Source: Myxococcaceae bacterium (GTDB lineage Bacteria > Myxococcota > Myxococcia > Myxococcales > Myxococcaceae). From it: a stretch of DNA of 64,000 nt. Both the position numbers and the translations under genes were made by a program. Below are positions 48,980 through 59,158 of this stretch, piece after piece. Position 1 is the stretch's first letter, and the number at the start of each line of letters is the position of its first letter. Where the stretch lies: assembly GCA_016926755.1 (NCBI GenBank), contig JAFGNZ010000048.1, positions 1 to 64,000 of the forward strand, given 5' to 3'. A model generated the notes under the pieces. It was not told where the DNA came from and did no database searches. It saw only the letters and a list, made by a program, of their open reading frames with translations.

Positions 48980-50020
48980 GTGAGCTCCCCTACCAGCATC
49001 AAGGACCTGCGCCCGCTCGCCCTCGGCGAGCTCATCGACCGCTCCGCCACCTTCTGGCGGGCCCACCTCAAGCCGCTCTTCATGCTGTGCTTCGGCTTCG
49101 AGCTGATCAACTACATCCTCAGCAAGGGCGTCATCGTCGCCCTGGAGCGCAGCAATGCCCTCTTCCAGGGCCAGGAGGAGCTCCAGTCTCGGATGGAGGG
49201 CGATCCGACGAGCGTACTCGGTGATGTCAGCGTGATGATGCTGGCCTCCATCGGCCTCTGGTTCGTGCTCGTCTGGAGCTACTGGCTCGCGACCCTGGTC
49301 GTCGCCCGGTACGTGGTCCCCATCCAGCTCGGTGAGCCCGCGAGCCCGGCGGAGAGCCTGCGCCGAGGCTTGAGCCGGCTGGGCTCCCTCACCGGCGCCT
49401 ACCTCCTCTCGAACCTCTGGGGCCTCGGCGTCAGCCTGCTGCTGGTGCTCCCCGGCGCCATCCTCGCCGGAGTGGGCGCGCTCATGGGCCGGAGCACCTC
49501 CAGCTCGGGCGTCGCGCTCCTGGGTGTCCTGCTGCTCGCCGGAGGCATGATCCTGGGCCTCCTCGGCGCGCTGGCCGCGCTCCTCTGGTACTTCCTGCGC
49601 TTTGCCCTCCTGGCTCAGGTGTTCGCCATGGAGGATCTGCCCGCCACCCGCGCATTCCGACGCTCGGGAGAGCTCATCTCCGGTCGCGTCCAGCCCGGCT
49701 TCATGGGCCGCGTCAAGGTCCGAGCGATGATCCTCTTCACCGCCATCTTCGGCATCCTCATCGCCGTGAGCTTCACCTTCAGCCTCCCGGCCTGGATCGT
49801 CCGCATGGCCTACGGCCACCTGACCGATCCCTCCGCCGCCGCGACCAACCCCATCCCCCAGCTCCTCCTCGTTCCCGTGGAGCTGTTCCAGGTGGTGGGA
49901 CAGTCCCTCTTCACCCCGCTGGCGCTCGTCTTCTCCGCGATGTTCTACCTGGACATGCGGGTGCGCCGTGAAGGGCTGGATCTCGAACGCCGCCTCGACT
50001 CCCTCCGCCCCGCCGCATGA
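48980..50020 (+). CDS. Multi-pass membrane protein of unknown function
   Basis: RPLALGELIDRSATFWRAHLKPLFMLCFGFELINYIL and several TM helices. Confidence 0.7.
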   Translation: MSSPTSIKDLRPLALGELIDRSATFWRAHLKPLFMLCFGFELINYILSKGVIVALERSNALFQGQEELQSRMEGDPTSVLGDVSVMMLASIGLWFVLVWSYWLATLVVARYVVPIQLGEPASPAESLRRGLSRLGSLTGAYLLSNLWGLGVSLLLVLPGAILAGVGALMGRSTSSSGVALLGVLLLAGGMILGLLGALAALLWYFLRFALLAQVFAMEDLPATRAFRRSGELISGRVQPGFMGRVKVRAMILFTAIFGILIAVSFTFSLPAWIVRMAYGHLTDPSAAATNPIPQLLLVPVELFQVVGQSLFTPLALVFSAMFYLDMRVRREGLDLERRLDSLRPAA

Positions 50021-50047
50021 CGTGGCCCCTCCAGACCTGAGCCCCGC

Positions 50048-50929
50048 GTGCTGACCCTCGCCCTCCCCCTGCTCCTTGCCGTGGTGCCGTGCACCGATCT
50101 GGAGGCGGACCTCCACCTCATCGAGGAGGCCTCGAAGAGCCGTCCCGACGAGCTGCCCTCCCTCATCGAGGATCTCGAGGGGAGCGCCGGAGGAATGCCG
50201 CTGCGCCCTGCCGGCAACCTCCCCGCCGAGCAGCTCGCCAGCGACGTGGCGGCCCGTCTGCGAGCGGCCTGCGAACTCCAGGAGGCGACGGCGCGCTCAC
50301 AGGCCCCTCTGCCCGCGAGTGAGCCGGACCGGCTCCGCTCCATCCTCGACCGGGCCGAGTTCGCCCAGGCCCGCCAGCGCAACACCGATCTCCTCCAGCG
50401 CATCATCCGCCAGCTCGAAGACTGGATCATGCGCCTCTTCCAAGCCCGCGGCGCCGAGGGATACTCCGCCACCGCGCGCGCGGTAGTGCTGGGACTGGCC
50501 CTCGCGGTGTTGCTCGGGGGGCTCTTGCGCTTCCTCCGCTCGCGCCGTCCCGCCGCGGCCCAGCCCTCGTCCAGGGAGGAAACCACCGCGCCGCTCGAGC
50601 TCGACTCCCCACGCGAGCACCTCCAGCGCGCCCAAACAACGCTCGCCTCGGATACCCGCGAAGCCATCCGCCAGGGCTTGCTGGCCCTGCTCTCCACGCT
50701 GGAAGAGCGACAGCTGGCCCGACCCGATCGCGTGAAGACGAACCGCGAGCTCGCCGCCGAGCTGCCAGATCGTGGGGCTCCCGCCCTCCTCGTCCAGGAG
50801 GTGGAGCGGCTGGTGCGCTGGTACGACCGCACCTTCTACTCGCTGTCTCCCGTACCTCCCGAAGAGGCCGCGCGCTTCGTGGCGGACGTGGAGCGCCTGC
50901 ATGCCTCACCGCCGGGAGGGGTGGCATGA
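50048..50929 (+). CDS. DUF4129-like membrane protein
   Basis: Single TM, C-terminal LVQEVERLVRWYDRTFYSLSPVPPEEAARFVADVERL. Confidence 0.65.
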   Translation: MLTLALPLLLAVVPCTDLEADLHLIEEASKSRPDELPSLIEDLEGSAGGMPLRPAGNLPAEQLASDVAARLRAACELQEATARSQAPLPASEPDRLRSILDRAEFAQARQRNTDLLQRIIRQLEDWIMRLFQARGAEGYSATARAVVLGLALAVLLGGLLRFLRSRRPAAAQPSSREETTAPLELDSPREHLQRAQTTLASDTREAIRQGLLALLSTLEERQLARPDRVKTNRELAAELPDRGAPALLVQEVERLVRWYDRTFYSLSPVPPEEAARFVADVERLHASPPGGVA

Positions 50930-52110
50930 AGAACCTGCGCCCCCTCCTCTTCTTCGGAGTCCTCATCGCCGTGGCGGCGGCGCTGGGGCTGGCAGCGCGG
51001 CAGGCACCGCCGCAGTCCACCCTCCCTTCCGTGGACAACCCAGGCCCGCTCGGGCTGCGCGCGCTCTACCTCTATCTGCGCGAGGGCGGTGCCGACATCG
51101 CCGCTCACCGTGACTCTCTGGAGACCCTGCCCTCCCAGCTCCGGACCGTCGTCATCGCGGCGCCTCAGGCCCGGGCCGTGTCCTCCGCGGAGGTCGAGCA
51201 ACTGCAGCGCTTCGTGCGCGCCGGAGGAACCCTCGTCCTGCTCACCTCGCGGGAGAAGGAGAAGGGCCAGCCGGCGCTGGAACAGTGGCTGGAGTTGGAG
51301 CGGGGCTCCTTGCTGCCCGCGAGCTCACGCGGCCTCCCTGACGGTGCTCAGGATCTCGCCGGAACCACCGTGCAGGTGTGGCTCCCCGCGGGCGCGGCGC
51401 GCGGCCTGAGCGGGCTCCGGGTTTCACGCGACCTGGGCGTCACCGTGGGACTGCCAGAGGCCGTGCCCCTCGCGGGCCTGGAGGACACCATCGCGCTGTG
51501 GCGGCTCGGCCTGGGCCAGGGCGAGGTGTACGTCGCGGCGGGCCCGGACCTGGCGGAGAACCGGCGGCTGGAGCTGCTGGACAACCTGCGCTTCTGGGAC
51601 GCGCTCGCCGCCCGGGGCCCCCTGGCGTTCGACGAGTTCCACCACTCGGAGGCGCCCCCGCCACCTCTCTCACGGGGCCTCTGGGTATTCGCGCTCCAGT
51701 GCCTGGCCGTGGGGGCGCTCTATGTCTTCGCCCGGGGAACCCGCTTCGGCGCACCGCGGCCCCAACTGCCGGAGCGGCACCGCTCGGCGCTCGAGTACGT
51801 GCAGGCCCTGGGCTGGCTCGCGCGCCGAGCCAGGGTGGAGCGCGAGCTGCTGCCCGAGATGGCCCGACACCTGCGCCAGCTCATGCAAGACCGGCTGGGC
51901 ATCCCCCTCGCGCTCTCCGAGGAGGAGGCCGCCCGGATGCTGGAGCAGCGCTGCGGCGTTCCTCCCTCACACTACCTGGAGGCACGCGCGGAGCTGGCGC
52001 GGACGCTGGACCAGCGAGACATCTCCCCGAAGGACTATTCCCGCGTGGCGGCCCGGTATGCGCGGCTGGAGTCCGTCATCACCGGCCGCGCCTCCACTGA
52101 CACCGCCTGA
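50926..52110 (+). CDS. DUF4350-like membrane protein
   Basis: N-terminal TM, TLPSVDNPGPLGLRALYLYLREGGADIAAHRDSLETLP, AFDEFHHSE; overlaps upstream gene. Confidence 0.7.
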   Translation: MKNLRPLLFFGVLIAVAAALGLAARQAPPQSTLPSVDNPGPLGLRALYLYLREGGADIAAHRDSLETLPSQLRTVVIAAPQARAVSSAEVEQLQRFVRAGGTLVLLTSREKEKGQPALEQWLELERGSLLPASSRGLPDGAQDLAGTTVQVWLPAGAARGLSGLRVSRDLGVTVGLPEAVPLAGLEDTIALWRLGLGQGEVYVAAGPDLAENRRLELLDNLRFWDALAARGPLAFDEFHHSEAPPPPLSRGLWVFALQCLAVGALYVFARGTRFGAPRPQLPERHRSALEYVQALGWLARRARVERELLPEMARHLRQLMQDRLGIPLALSEEEAARMLEQRCGVPPSHYLEARAELARTLDQRDISPKDYSRVAARYARLESVITGRASTDTA

Positions 52111-52131
52111 GCCCACGCCTCCCGGAGCGCG

Positions 52132-53334
52132 CTACAGGCTCCGGCCTGCCTTGATCATCGCCTCGCCCACGTGGGCGCGGAGCTCCTCGACGCGGGCCTC
52201 CCAGCTCTCGTGGAAGATGCGCTCGGCGCGCTCGCGGCTGGGGCCCGCGCCCTCGGCGAGGCACTCGTCCACCTCGCGCACGAAGTCCTCCGTGGAGGTG
52301 GCCAGCCTGCACAGCCCCACCTTGCGCACCTCGGGGATGTCCGTGGACACCACGGGGAGCCCGGCGGCCAGGTACTCGCGGACCTTCAGCGGGTTGGCGT
52401 TGAGGGTCAACTCGTTGACCTTGAAGGGCATCAGGGCCAGATCGAACGCGCGGCAATAGCCCGGCAGGCGCGTGTACGGCTTGCGCCCCAGCAAGTGGAT
52501 GTTGGGCACCACCTTCATCGCGGCCACGTCGCAGTCCGGCGCCACCTTGCCGATCAGGACGACGGAGCCCTCCGGGTGCGCCTTCGCCGTGGCGATGATC
52601 GCCGCTTGATCCACCCAGTCCGCCACCAACCCGAAGAAGCCGATGATGGGCCTGGGCAGGCGGGCGATGTCCTCTGGGATGGCGGTGGCCGGATCGCACG
52701 CCTTCACGAAGTGCTGGAAGTCCACGCCGTGGCGCACCAGCACGGTGCGCGGGTTCACCTTCGCCTTGTTCTCGCGCAGGCGCTCAGCGGAGGTGATCAC
52801 CAAATCCGCCCTCTGCAGCAGCCGCTCCTCCAGCTCCGCGATGTGGCGCCCGTTCGTGTCACTGAACGCGGAGAACTCGTCCACGCAGTGGTAGACGACG
52901 AGCTCCTCGCCCAGCGTGCCCGACACGGGCGCGGAGGCCGGCAGGAAGGACCAGGAGATGGGCCGCTTGAAGTGGAGCCTGCGCATCGCCTGCTTCACCT
53001 GGAGCCGCAGCAGCTCGCGGTTCGCGGCCCGCACCACCTCCGAGCCGTAGAACGGGAGGGCCAGCGGCGCCAGCACGAAGAGGTTGGGCTCCACCTCGCG
53101 GAGGCCCTCGGTGAAGGAGGACAGCTTCCTCCAGATGCGCTGAAGATCGTGCGCGTTCGCCTTGGGCGCGCGGTTGCCAATGCTGTTGACCCACAGCACG
53201 CGGTTGTCCCTCGAGAGGATCCGCATGATGTGGACCTTGGACAGGGGATCCCCATCCCAGTCGTTGGAGAAGACCACCAGGTCCCGTCCTCGCAGGGCCC
53301 GGCGTGCCAGATCCATGTCTTCGCTGCGCCGCAT
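52132..53334 (-). CDS. Glycosyltransferase (GT-B, family 1/4-like)
   Basis: DLVVFSNDWDGDPLSKVHIMRILSRDNRVLWVNSIGNRAPK; VVYHCVDEFSAF; PLKVREYLAAGLPVVSTDIPEV. Confidence 0.85.
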   Translation of the reverse strand: MRRSEDMDLARRALRGRDLVVFSNDWDGDPLSKVHIMRILSRDNRVLWVNSIGNRAPKANAHDLQRIWRKLSSFTEGLREVEPNLFVLAPLALPFYGSEVVRAANRELLRLQVKQAMRRLHFKRPISWSFLPASAPVSGTLGEELVVYHCVDEFSAFSDTNGRHIAELEERLLQRADLVITSAERLRENKAKVNPRTVLVRHGVDFQHFVKACDPATAIPEDIARLPRPIIGFFGLVADWVDQAAIIATAKAHPEGSVVLIGKVAPDCDVAAMKVVPNIHLLGRKPYTRLPGYCRAFDLALMPFKVNELTLNANPLKVREYLAAGLPVVSTDIPEVRKVGLCRLATSTEDFVREVDECLAEGAGPSRERAERIFHESWEARVEELRAHVGEAMIKAGRSL

Positions 53335-53377
53335 GTCCCGTCTCCTGTGTGGAAGGCCAGAGAGCGCCGCTCAGGCC

Positions 53378-54436
53378 TCAGCTGGCCACCCTGGACCGCG
53401 CGCTCCCGAGCCGCGACGCCGACAGCTCCTCGTACAGCCCCAGCATCACCGGCCCCGCATCCGGCGAGGCCACCGACACCGGCCCCTGGGCCAGCGCCTG
53501 CCTCACCCGCTGCGCGAGGTCCGGCGCATGGCCGGCCCGGAAGAGGTACGTCCCCTCGGGCCTGGCGCACGCATCGCTGGCCACGCAGGGCACGCCCAGC
53601 GCCAACGCCTCGCGCACGGAGATGGCATCCCCGTCATGAGTCGTGGGACGGACGAACGCGTCGCACCGCGACAGCAGGGCGAGCGCCTCCTCATGCTCCA
53701 GCTCGCCCAGGTCCTCCAGGTGCGCCGCCACCCGGGCCTCGCGAGCATCCCGCGCGAACTCCGGAGAGCGCGTCCCCGGGCCGAAGACCGCGAGCCCCAC
53801 CTCCGGCAGCTCGTCCGCGATCAGCCGGAGCGCGCGGAACATCACCATCCGCCCATAGATGGGCGAGGGGTGATGCGCCATCGCCAGCAGCGGCTTGCGC
53901 CGGGTCCGGGCCCGCTCCACCGCGTCCGTTACCAGCCCTGGCCGCACCTGCGAGGCGCAGAACGCCGGGTGGACGAGGATCTTCCCCGCCGGTACGCCGC
54001 AGCCAACGAGCGCTCCCTTCACCGCCTCCGATACCGCGATCACTTGCGAGTAACCGACGAGCGCCGCCCGGGCGAAGGCCCGGTGCGCCGAGGAGGCCGC
54101 CAGGAAGTCCGGCAGCACCCCCGAGTGCAGGGTGATGAGGCGGGGTGAACGGGGCGCCGGGAGGCCAGCCGCGACGGCCAGCATCCAGGACTTCGGGTTG
54201 TTGCCGCTGGTGTGGACGTGCACCGTCCACCCAGCGCTCAAGAATCCCGCGAGCCGCAGGCCGAACTGCGCGAGGGAGCGGACTGGGGTGACGTCCGGAG
54301 CCGGCCGGCCGCCCTTGCCAATATCCAACACCTTCGCCTCGACGCCACGCTCGCGTAGAAATCGATGGAGCTGCTGAACGTGAATCGCCACACCGCCATG
54401 GGGCGGTGGGTAGTCGCCAACGAGGAGCACTCGCAT
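53378..54436 (-). CDS. Glycosyltransferase family 4
   Basis: MRVLLVGDYPPPHGGVAIHVQQLHRFLRERG; GDAISVREALALGVPCVASDACARPEGTYLF. Confidence 0.88.
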   Translation of the reverse strand: MRVLLVGDYPPPHGGVAIHVQQLHRFLRERGVEAKVLDIGKGGRPAPDVTPVRSLAQFGLRLAGFLSAGWTVHVHTSGNNPKSWMLAVAAGLPAPRSPRLITLHSGVLPDFLAASSAHRAFARAALVGYSQVIAVSEAVKGALVGCGVPAGKILVHPAFCASQVRPGLVTDAVERARTRRKPLLAMAHHPSPIYGRMVMFRALRLIADELPEVGLAVFGPGTRSPEFARDAREARVAAHLEDLGELEHEEALALLSRCDAFVRPTTHDGDAISVREALALGVPCVASDACARPEGTYLFRAGHAPDLAQRVRQALAQGPVSVASPDAGPVMLGLYEELSASRLGSARSRVAS

Positions 54437-54454
54437 GACGCTGGGACCTCCCGG

Positions 54455-54967
54455 CTACTGGAGCGCGGTGTGGGTGGCCCGGCCTTGAACCTGCCGGAGG
54501 GGCAGCAACCCCATCTCAATCTGGTAGGTCGTGAGCGGATCCGGATCCTTGCGGATCTCGCGCGCCGGCACTCCCGCGACGACCGTGGCCGCCGGCACAT
54601 CCTTGAGGACCACCGCGTTGGCGCCGATCACCGCGAAGTCGCCGATGTGGATGTTGCCGAGGATCTTCGCCCCCGCGCCGATGCGGACATAGTCCCCGAT
54701 GACCGGCGCACCCTCAATGCCCGAGCGTCCGCCGATGGTCACCTGCTGGGAGATGAGGCAGTGGCGCCCCATCTTCGTCGCCTTGTGGATGACGACTCCG
54801 ATGCCGCCATACCCGAGCTGCGTGCCTTCACCGAGCTCCGCCTCGTACGGGATGTACGAGCTGTGCAGATAGTAGATGGCCTTGCGCAGCAGATCCGGAA
54901 CCAGCGGAACTCCGCGCTGGTGCAGCCTGCGCGCGAGCCGATACAGCGACATCCCGTCCACACCCAT
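54455..54967 (-). CDS. Left-handed beta-helix (serine-acetyltransferase-like) acyltransferase
   Basis: GGIGVVIHKATKMGRHCLISQQVTIGGRSGIEGAPVIGDYVRIGAGAKILGNIHIGDFAVIGANAVVLKDVPAATVVAGVPAREIR. Confidence 0.9.
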   Translation of the reverse strand: MGVDGMSLYRLARRLHQRGVPLVPDLLRKAIYYLHSSYIPYEAELGEGTQLGYGGIGVVIHKATKMGRHCLISQQVTIGGRSGIEGAPVIGDYVRIGAGAKILGNIHIGDFAVIGANAVVLKDVPAATVVAGVPAREIRKDPDPLTTYQIEMGLLPLRQVQGRATHTALQ

Positions 54968-55054
54968 TGCTCCCTCCCCATCAACCCGTGGACCGGAAGC
55001 TAGGTACCCACCCCTGAGGAAGGAAGTCCTCCCCAGGAGTCCGGTCCCCCTCAC

Positions 55055-56572
55055 TCATGCCGCCCCGCGGGACCGCATGGCCGCGAGGACGCGCAGCGGC
55101 CGGACCCCGGTGGCGTACAGCACCGCCACGTATCCAATGCCGAACAGCACTCCGGCGACGGTCAGCGGGAGCAAGCGCCAGAAGAAGCCCTCGGGCAGCT
55201 CGTCCCAAGTGCCCAGGCTCCCCGCGCGCAGCGCGAAGATGCCGGCCCCCGCCGCGACGGCCGCCAGGGCCGCCTTGCCCAGCTCGGACCAGGGGAGGAC
55301 GTCCCGGATCCGCAGCCGCCGCTCCGGCGTGGACAGCGCCGCGGGCACGCGCGCCAGCAGCGTCACCTTGCCCACCAGCTCCGCCACCGCCCAGGAGACG
55401 ATGCCCCCCTTCATCCCAAAGTGACGCACGCCCAGCCAGACGAGCGGCACCGTCACCACCGCCTTGATGAGGTACGAGACGAAGATGGAGCGCGTGTACC
55501 CCCTGGCGCGCAGCACGCCATCCATCGGCAGGATGGACATCACCACGCCCAGCACGCTCACTCGGAAGATGGGCACCGCGGGGTGGAACTTCGCGCCAAA
55601 GAGCGCGCCGATGAACTCGGGCGCCGCGGCGAAGAGGAACGCGGCGAACGGCAGGAACACGAAGGAGAGCTTGCCCGCCGCCTCGCGGAAGGCCCCCACC
55701 GCCTCCTCCAGCCGGCCCTCCTTCTCCAGCTCGCCCAGGCGCACCATCAGCACCTCGCTCGTGGGCGTATAGAGGAGATCCACCACCGGGAGCTGGAAGC
55801 AGCCCACCCGGTAGAGCGCGTACAGCGCCGGAGCCACCGCCCCCGCCACCACGAACAGGTGCGCGTTCTGCTGGGGAATGGAGAGCGCCATGGCCGCGCC
55901 GAACGGGGCCGCATACACCAGCTGCTCGCGCAGCAGCCCTCCGCTCACCAGCGGCCCGGTAGTACCCCGAAGCGCGATCAGCCAGGCCGCCAGGTAGCGC
56001 AGGCCGGCGAGCCCCGCCACCGCCATCATCATCCCGTGCAGGGAGGCCCCCAGCAGGCATGGCACCACCATGGCCGCCGCCCGCAGGCTGTCCGACACCA
56101 GGTACGCCACGGCGGACTGCCGGGTGCGCCCCTGGCTGGTGAGGGACACCTCCAGCGGGAACGCCCCCATGGTCAGCGCGGTGTAGAGCGCCAGCTCCAC
56201 CTGGTACTCCAGGAGCGCGGGGTTGGAGAACAGCCTCGACACCGGCTCCAGCAGCCAGAACACCAGCCCCGCCCCCGTCACCCCCGCCAGGGACATGAGC
56301 AGCATCGTCTGCCCCAGGTAGGGCCGCTTCTGCTCCACCCGAGGCAGGAAGTAATACAGGCTCTGCACCACGCCGAACGGCAGGACGTAGGCGAGCGTCG
56401 CGGTGATCAGGAAGAGCTGGTAGTACGTCCCATACTCCTCGAGGCTGAGCACCCGCGCGAGGACGAGCGGAATGGACAGCGTCAGCACGGCGGTGAACAG
56501 CCGGGCCAACACCAGGGGACCGGCCTTGCCCAGGAACGACGCGGGCGAGGCCGGCACCGAGGAGGTGCTCAC
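55055..56572 (-). CDS. Polysaccharide flippase (Wzx/MATE-like)
   Basis: FLGKAGPLVLARLFTAVLTLSIPLVLARVLSLEEYGTYYQLFLI; about 12 TM segments; GTG start. Confidence 0.85.
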   Translation of the reverse strand: MSTSSVPASPASFLGKAGPLVLARLFTAVLTLSIPLVLARVLSLEEYGTYYQLFLITATLAYVLPFGVVQSLYYFLPRVEQKRPYLGQTMLLMSLAGVTGAGLVFWLLEPVSRLFSNPALLEYQVELALYTALTMGAFPLEVSLTSQGRTRQSAVAYLVSDSLRAAAMVVPCLLGASLHGMMMAVAGLAGLRYLAAWLIALRGTTGPLVSGGLLREQLVYAAPFGAAMALSIPQQNAHLFVVAGAVAPALYALYRVGCFQLPVVDLLYTPTSEVLMVRLGELEKEGRLEEAVGAFREAAGKLSFVFLPFAAFLFAAAPEFIGALFGAKFHPAVPIFRVSVLGVVMSILPMDGVLRARGYTRSIFVSYLIKAVVTVPLVWLGVRHFGMKGGIVSWAVAELVGKVTLLARVPAALSTPERRLRIRDVLPWSELGKAALAAVAAGAGIFALRAGSLGTWDELPEGFFWRLLPLTVAGVLFGIGYVAVLYATGVRPLRVLAAMRSRGAA

Positions 56573-57765
56573 GTAGGCTCCCCCTTCGGGCCGAAGCCTT
56601 CGCTCCGGCCGAGCAGGCGACTGGCGGCGACCGCCGCGGATGAGTGCGTGCGCCTGCCCGGCACCGGGCGGCTCATGCCCAGCACACCGAAGCAGTCGTC
56701 GAGCTGGCACCCGGTGAGCGCTGCCGAGTATTCCCCGAGCACCCCGATGCTGAAGTTCTCCCACAGCACCTTGCGCTTGAGGGTGAACGGATCCCCACCG
56801 ATGCGGTTGGGCAGATCCTCGGTGGTGACGCCCGAGCGGAACCCGTTGGCCTTCAGGACGGCGATGATCTCGTCCGAGTACCAGCCATTGCAGTAGGCGA
56901 AGTCCCTCACCTGGATCTGCACCTCTCGCTCGATGGCGAGCTTGGACTCGACGATCTCCCGCGTGACGACCTCGGGCGGCTCCAACGTCAGCACGGTGTG
57001 CCCCAGCGTGTGGGCGCCGAACTCGAAGCCGTCCCGCGCCATGCGGCGCACCTCGTCCCAGCTCATGAGCTCGCCCTGCTCCGGCAGCAGGTCCGGGCCG
57101 CCGCCCAGCTCCTGCTCGAGCGCCTCGATGAGCTCCAGGAGCACGCCCGCCGGGTGCTCTCCGATGAAGTCATCCAGCGCCGCCGAGAGCGGCTTCTTCC
57201 CGGAGAAGACAGGCCCGAGCAGCTCCAGCGCCGGCCCCGGCAGCGCGCTGAAGTACGGCCGGAACCCCCGCTGCCCGGCGCGGAGCACCAGGTGGAAGAG
57301 CCGGTCGTGGTTGAAGCGCCGATTCGTGCCGATGAAGTCCGTCGGCAGGTAGATGATGGCCGGCACGCCCATCCGCCTCAGCAGCGGGTACGCGTACCGA
57401 TACACGTCCCGGTACCCGTCATCGAAGGTGACGACGCACAGATCCCGCTTCGCCACCCTGCGCCCGGTCATCACGCCCACTGCATCACCGATGCTGGCGA
57501 ACTCGTAGCCTGCCGCGGCGGCCTCCTCCAGGTGCCGCCGCAATGTCTCCTGCGAGATGAGCAGCCCCGGAATGGAGCGCTGCATCTCACCCGTGAGATC
57601 CTCAACCACCCGGTGGTAGCTCACGATGAGGATGCGCCTTCCTCCCGACTGGCTCCGGCGGTACGCCGCCATTGCCTTGCGCATCCCGCTGTAGTGAAGC
57701 ACCCCGGCGGCCGCTACCTTGACCACCCTCCGCGCCAACCGACCCGCCCCCATGACCTCCCCCAT
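56569..57765 (-). CDS. Polysaccharide deacetylase (NodB-like)
   Basis: ILIVSYHRVVEDL, LCVVTFDDGYRDVYRYAYPLLRRMGVPAIIYLPTDFIG, FEFGAHTLGHTVLTLEPPEVVTREI. Confidence 0.88.
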   Translation of the reverse strand: MGEVMGAGRLARRVVKVAAAGVLHYSGMRKAMAAYRRSQSGGRRILIVSYHRVVEDLTGEMQRSIPGLLISQETLRRHLEEAAAAGYEFASIGDAVGVMTGRRVAKRDLCVVTFDDGYRDVYRYAYPLLRRMGVPAIIYLPTDFIGTNRRFNHDRLFHLVLRAGQRGFRPYFSALPGPALELLGPVFSGKKPLSAALDDFIGEHPAGVLLELIEALEQELGGGPDLLPEQGELMSWDEVRRMARDGFEFGAHTLGHTVLTLEPPEVVTREIVESKLAIEREVQIQVRDFAYCNGWYSDEIIAVLKANGFRSGVTTEDLPNRIGGDPFTLKRKVLWENFSIGVLGEYSAALTGCQLDDCFGVLGMSRPVPGRRTHSSAAVAASRLLGRSEGFGPKGEPT

Positions 57766-57968
57766 GTGCAGAGCAACTCCTGCCTGCCCGGAATGCACGG
57801 GGGATGCCAGGGCCAAAGCCAGCGGATAGGGCCCTCTGCACCGGCCGGCGGGAAAGCCAGCCTGAAGTTCCTGGAACAAATGGGCCCAGCGGGAGAAAAA
57901 TTTTCCAGATCCCAAGAACACGTTCCGCGCGCGCCGGCCCCCCCTCCTCAGCGTAGAGTGTGCGCCGT

Positions 57969-59069
57969 ATGACTCTGCCACTCGCCGGCCTGCTCCTCCT
58001 GCTGTCCACCGCCGCTGGCGCGCAGCCCGCCGCCACGCCCCCGGCCACTGCGCCGCTGTCCTCCCCTCCCCTGCCCTCGGGCTCGGATCCGTGCGCCGCC
58101 ACCGAGGCCGACTACAACGAGGCCTTCGACGCGCTCGTGCGAGGAGAGGATGAGCAGGCGCTCGCGGCCCTCGAGCGCGTCCTGGCCTCCTGCCCCACCC
58201 ACCCGTACGCGACCGAGTTCGCCCGGCTCGCGCGGAGCCGGCTCAACCCTGGAGCGAAGCTGGCGGAGGCGGCCCTGCTCGGCCCGGAGAAGCCCTCGGG
58301 CTTCGCGCGGGGGAGCCTGGTGGTGTGGCAGACGCTCCACGGCGGGGCGCAAGGAGCCCTGCTGTGCGCGATCGTCGACTGCGATGGCCGAGTCGTCCTC
58401 GGCGCCTCGCTCGCGGGAGCGGCCCTGGGCGCCACGGCTTCATGGCTGCTGACCAACGAGGGGATCACCTCGGGCCAGGCGGCGGTGATCAACTCGGGGA
58501 CGACCTGGGGCGTCTGGTACGGCATCGCCGCGCTCTCGATCTTCGACATGGGCGACGAGGCCGCGCTCGGGACCGTGATGGCCAGCATGGCGGGCTTCAC
58601 GGTGGCGGGCGTCGCCCTGTCCCACTTCACCACCCCCAACGCGGGCCAGGTCTCCATGGCCAACTCGGGCGGCCTGTGGGCGGGCGTGGTGTCGGCGCTC
58701 TTCCTCATCACGGTAGATGACGGGGACACGGCGACCTTCTTCGGCATCGAGTCAGTGGTCACCGGAGCGGGCCTCCTCACCTTCGCGCTCCTCTCCCAGT
58801 CCTTCCCCGTGTCCCGCGGCCGGGTGCTGCTGATCGACTCGGGCGGCATCCTCGGCGGCCTGCTGGGCGCGGCCACCGTGGCCCTCTTCGGTGGGGAGAG
58901 CGATCCCATCGCGATCGGCGCCGGGATCGGAGCGCTCAGCGGCCTGGGCCTCACCACCTGGATCACCCGCGACTTCGATGATCCCTCGCCCTCCAGCCCC
59001 CAGGTGACGCTCGCGCCCACCCTCATGGGCCGTGAGGGTGCGGGCCTGGTCCTGGGAGGGCGCTTCTAG
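57969..59069 (+). CDS. Hypothetical membrane protein with internal SG-repeats
   Basis: Signal peptide; repeated GQAAVINSGTTWGVWYG / GQVSMANSGGLWAGVV / GRVLLIDSGGILGGLLG. Confidence 0.65.
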   Translation: MTLPLAGLLLLLSTAAGAQPAATPPATAPLSSPPLPSGSDPCAATEADYNEAFDALVRGEDEQALAALERVLASCPTHPYATEFARLARSRLNPGAKLAEAALLGPEKPSGFARGSLVVWQTLHGGAQGALLCAIVDCDGRVVLGASLAGAALGATASWLLTNEGITSGQAAVINSGTTWGVWYGIAALSIFDMGDEAALGTVMASMAGFTVAGVALSHFTTPNAGQVSMANSGGLWAGVVSALFLITVDDGDTATFFGIESVVTGAGLLTFALLSQSFPVSRGRVLLIDSGGILGGLLGAATVALFGGESDPIAIGAGIGALSGLGLTTWITRDFDDPSPSSPQVTLAPTLMGREGAGLVLGGRF

Positions 59070-59158
59070 CTGGCCCTCCCGAGAGCAAGGGGGCAGCCAG
59101 CGACAAGCCGGCTTTCACTGGAGAAAGGCGCGGTTTCCGGTTACGAACGCTTCCCTCG

